Origin: Axinella damicornis
Taxonomy: Eukaryota; Porifera; Demospongiae; Axinellida; Axinellidae
Length of the DNA stretch: 64,000 bases
Direction: 5' to 3'
Assembly: GCA_963931865.1 (NCBI GenBank)
Contig: OZ007506.1
Span: 15,948,242 to 16,012,241 of the forward strand
Of this stretch, positions 1 through 10,883 are shown in pieces. The position numbers and the translations under genes are program-made. Numbering within the stretch: position 1 is the stretch's first letter; each line of letters starts with the position of its first letter. Under the pieces are notes generated by a model. The model had not been told where the DNA came from and ran no database searches. It saw only the letters and a list, made by a program, of their open reading frames with translations.

Positions 1-559
1 TATATGGCACAGAGCATGACATTAAATGTAGGAAATGGAAGGCAGTTGAGAAGGGGAAGACAGCAAGAGGCAGAGAGCAGAACAAGGCAGTTGAGAAGTC
101 AAAAGGCAGAGAGCAGAACGAGGAAGAAGGCAGGCAAAAAAAACAAAACAAGACAGAACATAATGTCGATAATGATGGGTCCATACATTACAAATATAGC
201 CTGGGTGCTATAGGAGGAGGTTCCATGAGTCATTCGACTGTTCAGAAGGAACATCTTGGTAATTGGTAATTTGTGTGACCACACATGAACACCTCATTGT
301 GCTATTAGTTTATGTAGAAAAGGGTAGCTATGCAGGTATAGGTTGCAGAAAATCGAGCTTATAAGTAGCATAGCATATCTGATCGTGACTTATATATATA
401 ACTGCATGTAATGCATGTAGCTACCAAAGAGACTGCCATATAACTACCCTAGTGCAGGACCTAGAACTGGGGTATATATATCAGACGTATATGTAGTTTA
501 CAGTTCTGAAAGCTGACCTTGCAATGTGTAACTGGTTCATAGCTAAGTTACGCACTTAC

Positions 560-3500
560 TTTGCAATTCCACTTATGTCCGAAAAGACAGGGACAATGGC
601 AAATGCAAGCCCTACTCCTGTGAATGCCCAGGCTATGACACACAGCCACAGATTTCTGTGAAGTACAAACACATGCATGTACAATTTTGAGGAAGACTAT
701 AAAGCTACTGTCTAAAATTGTATGGTTTCATGAACTAAACAGAAACTCTAATCAATGCTAACTACTCTCTTACAGTATACACTCTAGTGCTTAGACTGTA
801 GCACATTGCTATGTAGTGGCGGTCACATTTTTACTTCGGAGTAGCTATACAGGTATGGGACTAGAGGCTAGTATGCCAAAATAGGTTTTGTGATGATCAG
901 CAAACATGCATCACTATATAAGCATTGTAGCTATAACTGTGAATTACGATCAACAACACTAAAATGTTTACGGTGTAGCAATAAACTTTGGTGGGCTCAT
1001 GAATCCACAGCCAACAAAATCAATCACCAGCCCAAGTATAATCAGGTATCGTGGTATATGCTGCAGTGGTAGAATACAAATTCAATCACACAATGAAGTG
1101 TGTTCAGTACAATAATATAGTGTACTCCTAGTAATCTTGCTCCAAGTGAGCACACAAGGTACTCATAAACAGTGATACAAGCACTAAGAAATATATCACT
1201 GGATCCAGTAGGGATTTGAACCCAAGATCTTTTGAAAATTAGTCAGAAAAGTTAACCTCCAAAAACATTCCTTAAGTCTTGATCAAAGCCTCTGCCACAT
1301 GTCTCCATACCTCTTGATAAACATTCTTCTCTTGATGCAACCATTTGGCACCACGGTTGAGAAAGCCTATCTACGGCTCTGTTGTCACCAGAACTCTCTC
1401 CAGATTATGCCCCAAAGTATTGCCAAGAGTTCATAACAATAAGAGTGTGCAACTGCCATATGGTATCCATTGCCACCATCTCGGCAGGCAGTATGACGTA
1501 GATCAATTGGTGGTGAAGTAGTAGCAGCTGCATACTCCTAAGTGTGAAATTGTGATTTAATCACAATTGCCGAGATGGTGGCAATGGATACCATATGGCA
1601 GTTGCACACTCTTATTGTTATGAACTCTTGGTATTGCATGTCTGCATTCTATGATATAGGCATTAATATACACAAACGCATAATTATTATGACCAAAACC
1701 ATCAACTTACCAGTGCATCTGCTAGTAGCCCAGCAGAAAAGGAGCCCAGTACATAGGTTAGCGTTCCAATAAAGAAGATCAACCCAATGTAGCCTGCATT
1801 TAGACCAAACTGTAATCAGAAAGAACTATATCTAAATTTTGCATAATATTACTAACAGCATTCAGAATGATCGCATGAACTTCATCACCATGGAACCAAA
1901 CTTAAAGTGTGGTAGCATAACATCCAATGGGCTGAAAATTAGTGGTAGTGAGACAGCTATTGCATGCAGGTGATACAGATGTACATAAACTGGCATTTTA
2001 ATTAGCCTAGGAAAGGTGATGTGTCCTGTAGTTGTACTACTGTATAATTAATGTTGGTCATGTGCATTAAATATTTGTCATGCAATAAAGGAGTAACTTA
2101 CGTTCCCATGAAGGAATCTTGCATAATTAGAGACGATACCGGCCTCCACACTCATTGCCATTACAATGGATAAGACTATAAACGAAGTAATATATTAAAT
2201 CAAGTCTTATAAGGTGGAAATATGATTGGTGTACTGCATGTATTGCAGGTGAGTGGAGGGGGCTATTGTGCCTAAAAGGGATCGCTCCAGGTTAATGTTA
2301 TAAATGGTTACCATCAACAATTAAATCACAGCTAGCTACCAACTACTGTGCAAAGACAATGACTTACCTAGTAGAATTAACATGACGTTGCTCAAGATCT
2401 TTATGGTTAGTTGCCATGGCGGAGTCTGGCCATTGCACTCTGTGAGGTAAAAAGAATTGGGTTTTGATGTTGACAGAAGTATCTAGCTATCGCTTCATTG
2501 CGGGTTGGATGGAAAATTCAGGTACATGCAGTTGTATTTCCTCACTCTTAGATTACTGTTTGGAAACATGATGTTGTATGACCGGTAGCTACCCAAAAAC
2601 CTGAGATTACAATTTCACTGTGAAAAATCTCATTTCCTGTTGAATTTTTAGCTATACATGCACTACATACAGTGGAGAAGGTACATTTACCTGCTGGTTG
2701 GACAGTCACCATTCGGAGTAACATCAAGACAATAATGCATCCGCCAACCACTAGAAAGGGGAGCTTAAACTCACCAACCTAACATTGGGAGGTATAGATA
2801 AGTAATAGAGCTCAGGTACATTGGCATCCTCTATCAGGGTGAGTGTGTGTGTGTGTGTGTGAGTGCGTTGGGGGGGAGATACTGCAGATTGCACAATCTT
2901 TGCACACTGCAGACAGACTTGAAAAGGGCAGGAAAATAATACCACCCAGTCCCAATGGGGCTTCCACTGCGGCTACTTTAAACTTATAGCCATGTGTGTG
3001 GTATGAACTGTTACTATTGCATTACGTATTTGTGGTTACTATATTTAGCCATTGTGCTGTACAATTGTAGCGTATGCTGTACCATGCAGTTGAGTTCTGT
3101 TGTTGAAGTGACAATACCACAATGTGTTCCCCATGCATTTGCTGATTTTCTGTCTGTAGAGTGCAAACATTGTGCAATCTGCAGTAATATTTTCTCATCT
3201 GATTGACTTACCTCTACAAGCCCTCCCCCTATTGGAGGACCTACTAGGTACCCCACAGACATAGAGAGCTGTATCACACCCTACAGAGTGCACAGGGATA
3301 ACAGCATGTGCAGCTATTGAATTCAATTTCACTTAATGCATCAGGCTCCAATGTGCTGTATGTTAGAAACACAAAGGAACTTTGCACTTAGATGCATGGT
3401 CACAAATGGATCTACGTAGCTAAACAACAAAATACAGTCTTCATGCAGGGACCAGTGTCAGTTAATGTTTACCATCAACATATTTTGAAAAAAGCATAGC

Positions 3501-5267
3501 TATGCTATATTTGCATTGAAAATACCAGGCAAGATTTTTTGTCTGGCAATTTACTGAACCACTTACAACAGTTGTGCCCTTTTTGTTGGGATATAACTGC
3601 GTTAACAGTGTGTAAGAAGCTGTGCTGTACATTGCAGTCCCTGCACCCTCCACTATTCTTAGCAAGATGCTGAATGTTATGAACAATGTCGGAGTGGGCA
3701 TCATGGACACAAACCTGATATTGTGTGTGAGCGTACAGAGACAGGGAGTGGTTGAACTCAACTGTACAAATACAAGTAATTTTGAGATTGAGATGAGAAT
3801 ACCAATGGGTGGCTTGATTCACATCTCTTGCTACTTTGATAGGGCTACAAGAAGTCAATTGTAGTACACTTTAGCCTATACTAGCTAGGCAGATTGCATG
3901 TCTTCAGCTATTTTGACACACCAAAAATTAAACAATGATGGAGTATCGCATAACAGTCTAGTAGTATGGATGTACTCGTGCAGTAGGTGTACATGGCTGT
4001 GTTATTATCATGAAGGTACATGTAGCTACCTCAGATTTGGCACATTTTAACAGAAATCATCCATTATGATGTATAATCATTGCAACGTATTCCCTCTGTC
4101 ATGACTTATTTATCTTGCATTCATAGGGTATTCTTGGCAGAATTAACAGCTGCATGACATGAACCTACACTGCTTCTATCTATAACTAAGTGATGGACTA
4201 AAATTGTATTCTTGCTGAGTAGCTATCTAAAGGGACATGTTTACTTGCCCAAAGAGAATCAGAGATCCTCCAGTCAAGAACAATCCAGCAAGCTGTGTAA
4301 AGTTCAATCCCAGGCGAAGAAGCTATAGGAGTGCGAAAAGTTTGCGACAAAGAATAGCAACAGAGTGTTTCCTATGATTCGGGTAGCTAACTGCTACAGT
4401 TAACATACACTTACAAAATATCCAGTGAGAGGAGCTGCCACTGTGATGCACAGAGGTGCTACTGCAATCACAAATCCAACAATGTAATCTGGAACACTGT
4501 AGTAAAGTGCCTAGGATTTTTTATTGTAACAAGTCAACACGGACACTAGTTATATGTAGCTATATACTTGAAACTGTAGCAAGTATTGGAGGGCATACAG
4601 CTATGAACATGAGCTGTCAGACACCCAAGTTCAAAGTTACCAGTACATGCATGCTGAAACATTCTATGAAGTTTACATAGCTGCAGCTAAAGTGATGCAC
4701 AATCATGCTGCAGATGCAGACTGAAAGCAAAGACCGTGTTCATTGGCTCTTTCCTGTCTCTAGATACCGAATATCGATTTATATAAGTGGTGATGGAACG
4801 AACTGGTGTTTATACTGAAACAATGAGTGAAAGTTGAGAAACCGACTCATCCATCACTTCGTGCCAATGTTGACAACGGCATCATTTTGAAAGTCAATTA
4901 CACGGCCAGACTCTAACAATTAAGCCATACATGCATCCATGTGTACTATGCTACAGTGGCAACACTTATTGCCCTATAGCAACAATCTGGAACTGACCGT
5001 AAGTGGGTAAAATGGTGCAATCATGGATATAGCAGCATACAGGAATGAGTAGCTGAGCAAGGTTGTCACGGTAATGAAACCTCCTTTGCAGCACTCCCAT
5101 CGATTGTTTCCAACTTCAGACCCTTTAGAAGAACTTGTAGCCTCATCTCCATTGCTAGAATCCTGCTGTTGCTGTTCCGGAGTGCAACTGCCAGCCTCTG
5201 TGTCTTCCTCACCACTTCCTCTCATAGACAGTAGTGGGACTTGATCCAGTTTATCCGCTGTCGACAT
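560..5267 (-). CDS. MFS transporter, SLC18B1-like (3' end outside window)
   Basis: Multi-exon gene for a 12-helix major facilitator transporter of the vesicular amine/polyamine (SLC18B1) type. Exons read on the minus strand: 4998-5267 (ATG at 5267, acidic N-tail, first helix), 4415-4496, 4249-4322, 3567-3714, 3212-3280, 2691-2778, 2368-2439, 2102-2175, 1711-1809, 972-1060 and 560-655. Telling residues are VGYLVGPPIGGGLVE (3212-3280), GEFKLPFLVVGG (2691-2778) and SFSAGLLADAL (1711-1809), the usual loop and helix motifs of this family. Reading phases match from the second listed exon to the last. Exon 1 ends in phase 0 while the next needs phase 2, so a short exon between 4498 and 4997 is probably missed. 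The intron after 4249 appears to use a GC donor. The exons give about 385 residues against about 450 for the family, so the C-terminal helices lie left of base 1. The substrate cannot be read from the sequence. Confidence 0.85.
1190..1260 (-). repeat. possible tRNA-derived SINE remnant
   Basis: On the minus strand GGGTTCAAATCCC followed by TACTGGATCCA looks like the T-arm and 3' acceptor strand of a tRNA. I see no 5' half or cloverleaf, so this is at best a SINE fragment inside a transporter intron. Confidence 0.25.
1423..1631. repeat. perfect 64-bp inverted repeat in a transporter intron
   Basis: Arms 1423-1486 and 1568-1631 are exact reverse complements over 64 bases with an 81-bp spacer. 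It sits in the intron between the exons at 1711-1809 and 972-1060. No transposon ends or target duplication are obvious. Confidence 0.9.
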
Positions 5268-5674
5268 TGTCTCATGGATGACCAGGCTGTATTATATATC
5301 GTGTTGCTCCACGTACAAAACCAAGACGTTATAGTTCAGCTGCTGCGGTTTATGAAATAGCTACACGAGGCGGTTAGAAGCCGAGGCGAAGCTTTGCCGA
5401 GGCTTCTAATTGCTTCCAAACCACAGCAGCTGGCACTGTACAACCGGCTTGTACTACAGTGGCTTCTAAGTGCACTTGCTGAGTACTAAAGTGGCTTCTG
5501 CAAGCAAGAAAAATAGGTAACATTGGAAGCAGATTGGGCTCAGGCCTATTCTGTGTACACTAATTTGTGCTGACAAGGGTGTATGGTAGTTATACGGGTA
5601 TAACTTCCAATTAGCAGGTTATGCTACGTATATACACTATCGTCGGCACCTTTCAACCGCGTCATCACTGTAGT
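5268..5674. other. upstream region of the transporter gene, no gene seen
   Basis: Contains the presumed promoter and 5' UTR of the minus-strand transporter. A short imperfect inverted stretch lies around 5370-5410 (GAAGCCGAGGCGAAGC followed by its partial complement). No coding exon recognised. Confidence 0.4.
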
Positions 5675-5679
5675 ACAAG

Positions 5680-6026
5680 CAGGGGCGGAGACAGCTACCA
5701 AAAAGTGGGGGGGCTAATAGCACAATTGTACGCTGCTGAAGGCAAGTGCATAGAGGCGTGTAGTGGCGATCAGTCCGTGCGAAGCGCGGAAATTTTTTTC
5801 GCCTTCAGTTGTCAGTTATCAGGATGGGCTCTCGTGGCACCTTCGTGCTTTGTACTGCAAGTTAGAGACGCCGCCCCCCAAGAAACGAGGTGACATAGCT
5901 ATAAGTTAGTGCTAGATTTCGTGGGATAGTACCGTCCAGTCTGTTGTTTTGGGGGGGCTCAGCCCCCTTGCTTTTGAAAGTGGGGGGGCTCAAGCCCCCC
6001 CTGCCCCCCTTATATCTCCGCCCCTG
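5680..6026. mobile_element. 347-bp terminal-inverted-repeat element (MITE) with 5-bp duplication
   Basis: Begins CAGGGGCGGAGA and ends TCTCCGCCCCTG, a 12-bp perfect terminal inverted repeat. It is flanked by ACAAG at 5675-5679 and 6027-6031, a matching 5-bp target site duplication. The interior is rich in GGGGGG/CCCCCC and shares phrases (GCATAGAGGCG, CGATCAGT) with the repeat starting near 19931. No transposase is encoded. Confidence 0.8.
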
Positions 6027-6449
6027 ACAAGGTTGCTTTAACCTAGGTGTGCATGTTAATGATAATTCTTGCTTGACACATTGTATGAATCCTAATAAGT
6101 ACTAGTGGTGCCATTCATACAATCTGTCAAGAAAGACTACAATACTGATAACATGCACACCTTTGGGAAGCTTTTAGGCAGCATGGGTTACCTTTCAGAA
6201 TACCCAAACACAGTTGTTAAGCAGAACAACGAGGGGAACCAGCTGTTTCCAGTCATGCACAGATTTCATTACAACATGATCATTTCTAGTCCTTCGCCAT
6301 AAATGGTTTCGCTTACCAACTTGGAGCTTATATATTCCTAGTTACATCTGGTAATGAAGTGTTGTACAGATAGCCCTATGTAAGTTGGTCTAGTCTTCTA
6401 AAGTGCATGCATACTGTTACATGACTACTAATCTAGCTGGCAATCCACG
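6027..6449. other. intergenic, no gene seen
   Basis: Space between the 347-bp element and the end of the fibrinogen-like gene. The short plus-strand open frame here has no recognisable motif and no splice support. Confidence 0.3.
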
Positions 6450-7219
6450 TCACCTAGTGTACAGGGAGAAGTATTTGAGAATAATCTCGCTTGGGTGTTC
6501 TGACAGCACTCTCAAAACTATCTCCACAGCATCTGGGTAGTAGTCGTTTGGCAGTTGACGATGGAACCACGATGAAGGGCTCACGCATGCGTTTGGGATG
6601 GTTCTGCATAATTCACTGTTCAAATCTCCATACGCATGTGGGTCTGCAGAACTTATAAGGTCCTGGCTTTGTAGCAAAGCACAGGCATAGTTGGGACCAA
6701 CGATCGATATTGGGGGTTTGGCACCATAGCTGGGACATGTAGTGTCTAGCTTGATAGCAACATTTTCCAGTCTCCCTACACCAAATCCGTGCACATGCTT
6801 CAAGTGGCCAGACCGGTCATCCAACATCACCGCCACACCATCCATGAAGTGTCCATTGATTTCCAGTTGTAAGAACGGAGAAAGATGTGGTAGGAAAGCA
6901 TTCACGTCTCCAGCAACATAAGCTGAGACCGTACCTCTCATTTCGGAGAAGGAAGCTGTAGGAATGAAGCGTACCTCTGCTGTAGTGCCACTGTTGCTGC
7001 AGAGAGTGATTCCATTGAATGAATATGGATCTAAAGTTCCTGGGCACTGAAGTGAATAGGACGCATCGAAAAGTGCAACTCTTTCCCATCCTCCCCCCAA
7101 GGCAACCATGTCGCAGTACACTTCTATAGCTTCTGCAGCTGTTGCATTCTCAATCCAGAACTGCCCCGACTGTCCCCTGCATTCAGGGGCAGTCAGAAGG
7201 ATCTCCGAACAAGACCGAC
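6450..7219 (-). CDS. secreted fibrinogen-like domain protein, terminal exon
   Basis: Large last exon coding for an extracellular domain of the fibrinogen-related type common in cnidarian and sponge proteins. After a splice acceptor (AG at 7220-7221) the protein reads GRSCSEILL, then SGQFWIENATAAEAIEVYCDM, then GGGWERVALFD, the fibrinogen N-subdomain pattern of Cys, WI, VYCDM and GGW. Further in come CPGTL, TCPSYG and NYACALL. The C-terminus WFHRQLP followed by AVEIVLRVL matches the ending these proteins usually share, and the frame closes with a stop at 6450. No coiled coil or collagen repeat is seen. The phase-1 acceptor fits the phase-1 donor of the signal-peptide exon at 9362-9497. Likely a secreted lectin-like or adhesion protein; the ligand is unknown. 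Confidence 0.75.
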
Positions 7220-7299
7220 CTAGTACGTACATGTGTGCATGTGTAAGTGTAAACGTGGCTATGTTTAATTTACCATATATATAGCTCCCATGCACATAC

Positions 7300-9361
7300 T
7301 GACATAGCTAATCCCCTCAATTATAAAGAGACAGTTTCAATGCATGGGTAGTTACATACTTGAAAGCAAGTTTTTAGTGTAGCTATAGATGGAAAGAGCT
7401 AAGTAGATACTCACTTATAATACCTCGGGGAAGGGTGGAAATGCAATTGTTAACGTTGAACGTTAGCTACAGAACACTATTATCCGTAGCCTTTGCGGAA
7501 TAAATTTCTTGCACACTCGCCCAAGCACACATGGCAACAGTCAGAAGCGTAGTTGAAGGTACTCTTCCTTTCCGCTTTCCATGAAAGTCGCTCAGTTGCC
7601 ACACCTGGTTCCCATGCAGAGGCACGAAAGCTGCCCCAGATCTCACAACTACTAACTACAGAATACTATTCAGGGCCGTAGCCGCGAGATCTGAAATGGT
7701 CAGGTTGAACAGCAGTGTTGGCTTACCAGCGGTGCGAAGAAATACGCACAGAGCATACTGCTGTAGGGGGGTCAGGGGTACCCCCCCCCCCCCCCCCCCC
7801 CCCCCCCCAAAAAAAAATATATATATATATATTATATTATATTATATTTTGGATTTTTGGCCTTCTGAGGTGGTTTCTGATGGGTAAGAATGTGGCGACC
7901 GGGGTCTATATAGACTCCTCAGCTGTGGGCACAGTGCTTGCTAGCTAGAGCATGGATAGCTATGGCTACCAGTGACACGTCACATGCATACTAAGTGCTT
8001 CCTGTTCATCGAATACGTACAGTACTGCAGGAACGGCCAACTCGCTAGCTATTAAACCACTGGCTCAGTGAGGTTTGGCTTACCAAAAGTTCGCTTGGGA
8101 AACAGTTGTTGGGATGATGGGGCTCATCAGGAAGACTAAGAAGTGACAGTTTCAAACTATTCGCAGTCATAGGTCTGCCGCACGCGCCACCTCACTATGT
8201 AGTAGTGAAGCAGCAGCTCTCGCTGGATCCCTCCAGCCGAGGGCAAACAGACATCCAACACCTCTGTAAAGTATCTAGCATACGGTCCCCTATTATGGCC
8301 ACATTATTTTCACTAGTTTCTTCTATTCTCTACACAAAGTCATGTGTTCACTATACCCACAGGTCTGCATAATTATATATACTTGCAACCAACCTTTGTC
8401 CTTCTACAGGTAGCAACACCGTTCCGTATCTAGGCCTGAGCGAACGAAGCTGAGGGGTCTAGTATTTGACGTTCACCGTGGCCATAATAGGGGCCCAGCC
8501 CCCATTTTGGACACCCCATGCTAACCAGGGAACCAAGGGTTAATTCTTTAAAAGTTTAACCCTGCATTGACAGATGGTGAAGATTTCATGGTCCTAGGAC
8601 ACGCTGAGCCACCACAGGAATATTGTTGTACTGCATTATCAAATTCATAACAGCAAGTGTAGTAAAATAACAAAGGTGTTGAAAAATCTATTGGCGACGA
8701 CAGAACTTATAAAAATAGCTACTCTACAAACAGTCATGGATACCTAGAAATACATAATGGAGCGACACCACCTGTCCCAACTCCCGTCGCCTGAACATCA
8801 TGAGGTGAGACAAGTCAATTACCGATTCAGGGCGATATTTCTCCGAGACCAAAAATGCTGACACCAAGTTGGGTTTTTTTGTGCCCTACATTTCCTTAGT
8901 TATACTGCAGAATCTACCAGTAGTCAGGAATCACAAATACACGTAAGTGGCCATAATAGGACCCTGGCCATAATAGGGGACCGTACGCTATAAATCTCCA
9001 TATAATTAACATTTATACATTCACACAATTAGTGAAGCAGCCTTAACCTGTCTCCACTATAAAATATTGCCATAACCCACTTCCAATCAAACCCAGCCTA
9101 CCCACAACTAAACTAGCTAGCTACCAGTTTTGCTCACCAGAATGTGTGGCTGCACGGAGAAATATGTTTTTGACATGCGGACTGCTGGCTTTCAAATACT
9201 CCTGTACTTGTACAAATTATAATATATACATGTAGCTTTCTCGGTGGGTGGGGCATAACTTTACAGTTTAAACTTTAAACAGACCCTTGGCCCTGTGTCT
9301 AGCCTAGGCTATATATATGATCATAGATAGTCTATGATCACAAACGGTTCTCCGTACGTAC
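7300..9361 (-). other. intron(s) of the fibrinogen-like gene, with possible small exons
   Basis: Several minus-strand exon-like pieces end in good donors: around 9141-9184 (GTGAGC), ending near 8092 (GTAAGC) and 7711-7744 (GTAAGC). They resemble one another (TATTTCTCCGTGCA against TATTTCTTCGCACC). I could not fix their phases into one reading frame, so whether they are alternative small exons is open. Confidence 0.3.
7781..7850. repeat. 28-base poly(C) tract followed by A-run and TA repeats
   Basis: Twenty-eight consecutive C at 7781-7808, then A8 and (TA)n. It creates artificial poly-proline open frames. Confidence 0.95.
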
Positions 9362-9497
9362 CTGGCTGATCTGGAGATGTTCCATAGTTGCAACAGACGG
9401 AGACACTAAGCACAAATGGAACCATTCCACACAGACACACCACCAGTGTCAAACGTACGCCCACGGGAGAAGTAACAACCAAGCTTTCACCTGCCAT
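9362..9497 (-). CDS. signal-peptide exon of the fibrinogen-like gene
   Basis: ATG at 9497 opens a frame with a short polar start (MAGESLVV) and then a hydrophobic stretch (LTLVVCLCGMVPFVLSVSV) typical of a signal peptide. The exon closes at a consensus donor (CAG|GTACGT, exon end 9362) in phase 1, matching the acceptor phase of the domain exon at 7219. A longer frame exists upstream, but the hydrophobic segment would then be internal, so I prefer this ATG. Linking the two exons is inferred from phase and context. Confidence 0.55.
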
Positions 9498-10860
9498 GAT
9501 CAGGACTCGGAAGGAACATTTAACAGCTGTGGTTGTTATCAACGTCGCGCATTTGGCGCGTTGGGGGCGCCCGGCGCCACAGCTGGCCGGCCGACTGTGA
9601 AGCATCAAATATTCCCCCATTATTTTGCATGTAGCTAGCTAATCAGAATAACTTTAGGGATTTTACTATCCTTGTTTCTTTCTGCTATCCCTCTATCCAC
9701 ATGTAGATGAAATGAGAAAGAGTTCACCTCCAGGGTAGCTAGCTATGACATTCAGCGCTACCATGCATAGCCATAGCTAAGTATAGGTATAACTTGGGTG
9801 CAAGCCATGCGGAGCTAGTGCTGACCTGCAACTAGTGCCTGCAACAGCTGATTTGTGGCAGATTAGCTGCACCACAGTGGGTTGTATATTTTAGAGCGCT
9901 CAGTTGGATGTCTGTCAATATGGCATAAAGAAAGAAGATGTAGCTAGCTAGACATGCAGTCGCTCTGTATATAGCTATATTACAGTACTGTCCATTGCCC
10001 TGCATGCTGCAAAAGTTACTTGATAGCTAGCTAGCTAGCTAGCTACCTCGTAACCCTCATTCCTTGACATGATCACAAATTCTCACAAAATTCGACTATT
10101 GTCATTGTAGCAAAGCTACGCGATTGCAAATGGACTTTTGAGACGTTTTGGCATAGCTAAATGATACTTGCACCACAACTTACAATGACCCTGCACTGCA
10201 ATCACACATCCAATACAAAAAATCCGCTAATTAGCTATTTTACAGAGTACAAATGTGTTGGCCACAGAAAAAAGGTTAGGCCTCTGCCATAGCTATAGCT
10301 AGCTACCACAAATTAAAACTCAACGCTTAAATTAATACACAAAAGAATCAATGCACGTGCACAAAGACACAAAAGACACAAAAGAACCTAGCCACACTGA
10401 ATAGCTACCAAAAAGGAAACACATGCTGAATGCACAAAGGAATGCACAAAGTGACACTGAACGCCGAATGCCATTCACACAATACACAATGTATTAACAC
10501 AAACTCAGTGTAACTTTGTGACACTCATCTTTGCTGCTATAAAGTACATGTGAACCTAATATAAAGTCCAGGTGCAGCTGGTGCCCAGTACGACTCGAAA
10601 CTCGAAAGCCCTACATGCACTGCATGATGTAATTGCAATGTTAAAATAGGCAGTCTGTACACTGGTTCACTAGCTAGTAGATGTTTCAATATAGCTAGCT
10701 AAAGTTAGGAGAGGGACGCTCCTTCAAGGTTGATGGAATCCATGCGTCACCTCAATTCCATCAAGCTTGAAACAGCATCCTTTTTTTTTTCTATGAATTC
10801 GTGTTATAAACACAAGGCAACATGAATAGCAGTAATGCTAATGTGATACATGAGCCTTAA
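9498..10860. other. intergenic, AGCT/TAGC-rich, one hairpin
   Basis: No exon recognised. Contains (TAGC)n at about 10023-10046 and a 17-bp-arm hairpin at 10723-10770 (TTCAAGGTTGATGGAAT against its near complement). The tetranucleotide TAGC is conspicuous here and across the window. Confidence 0.5.
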
Positions 10861-10883
10861 GGTGAAAACAAACATATACCTAC

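Noticed and set aside
7696..7948. Two frames with poly-proline
   Set aside because: Created by the poly(C) tract and TA repeat.
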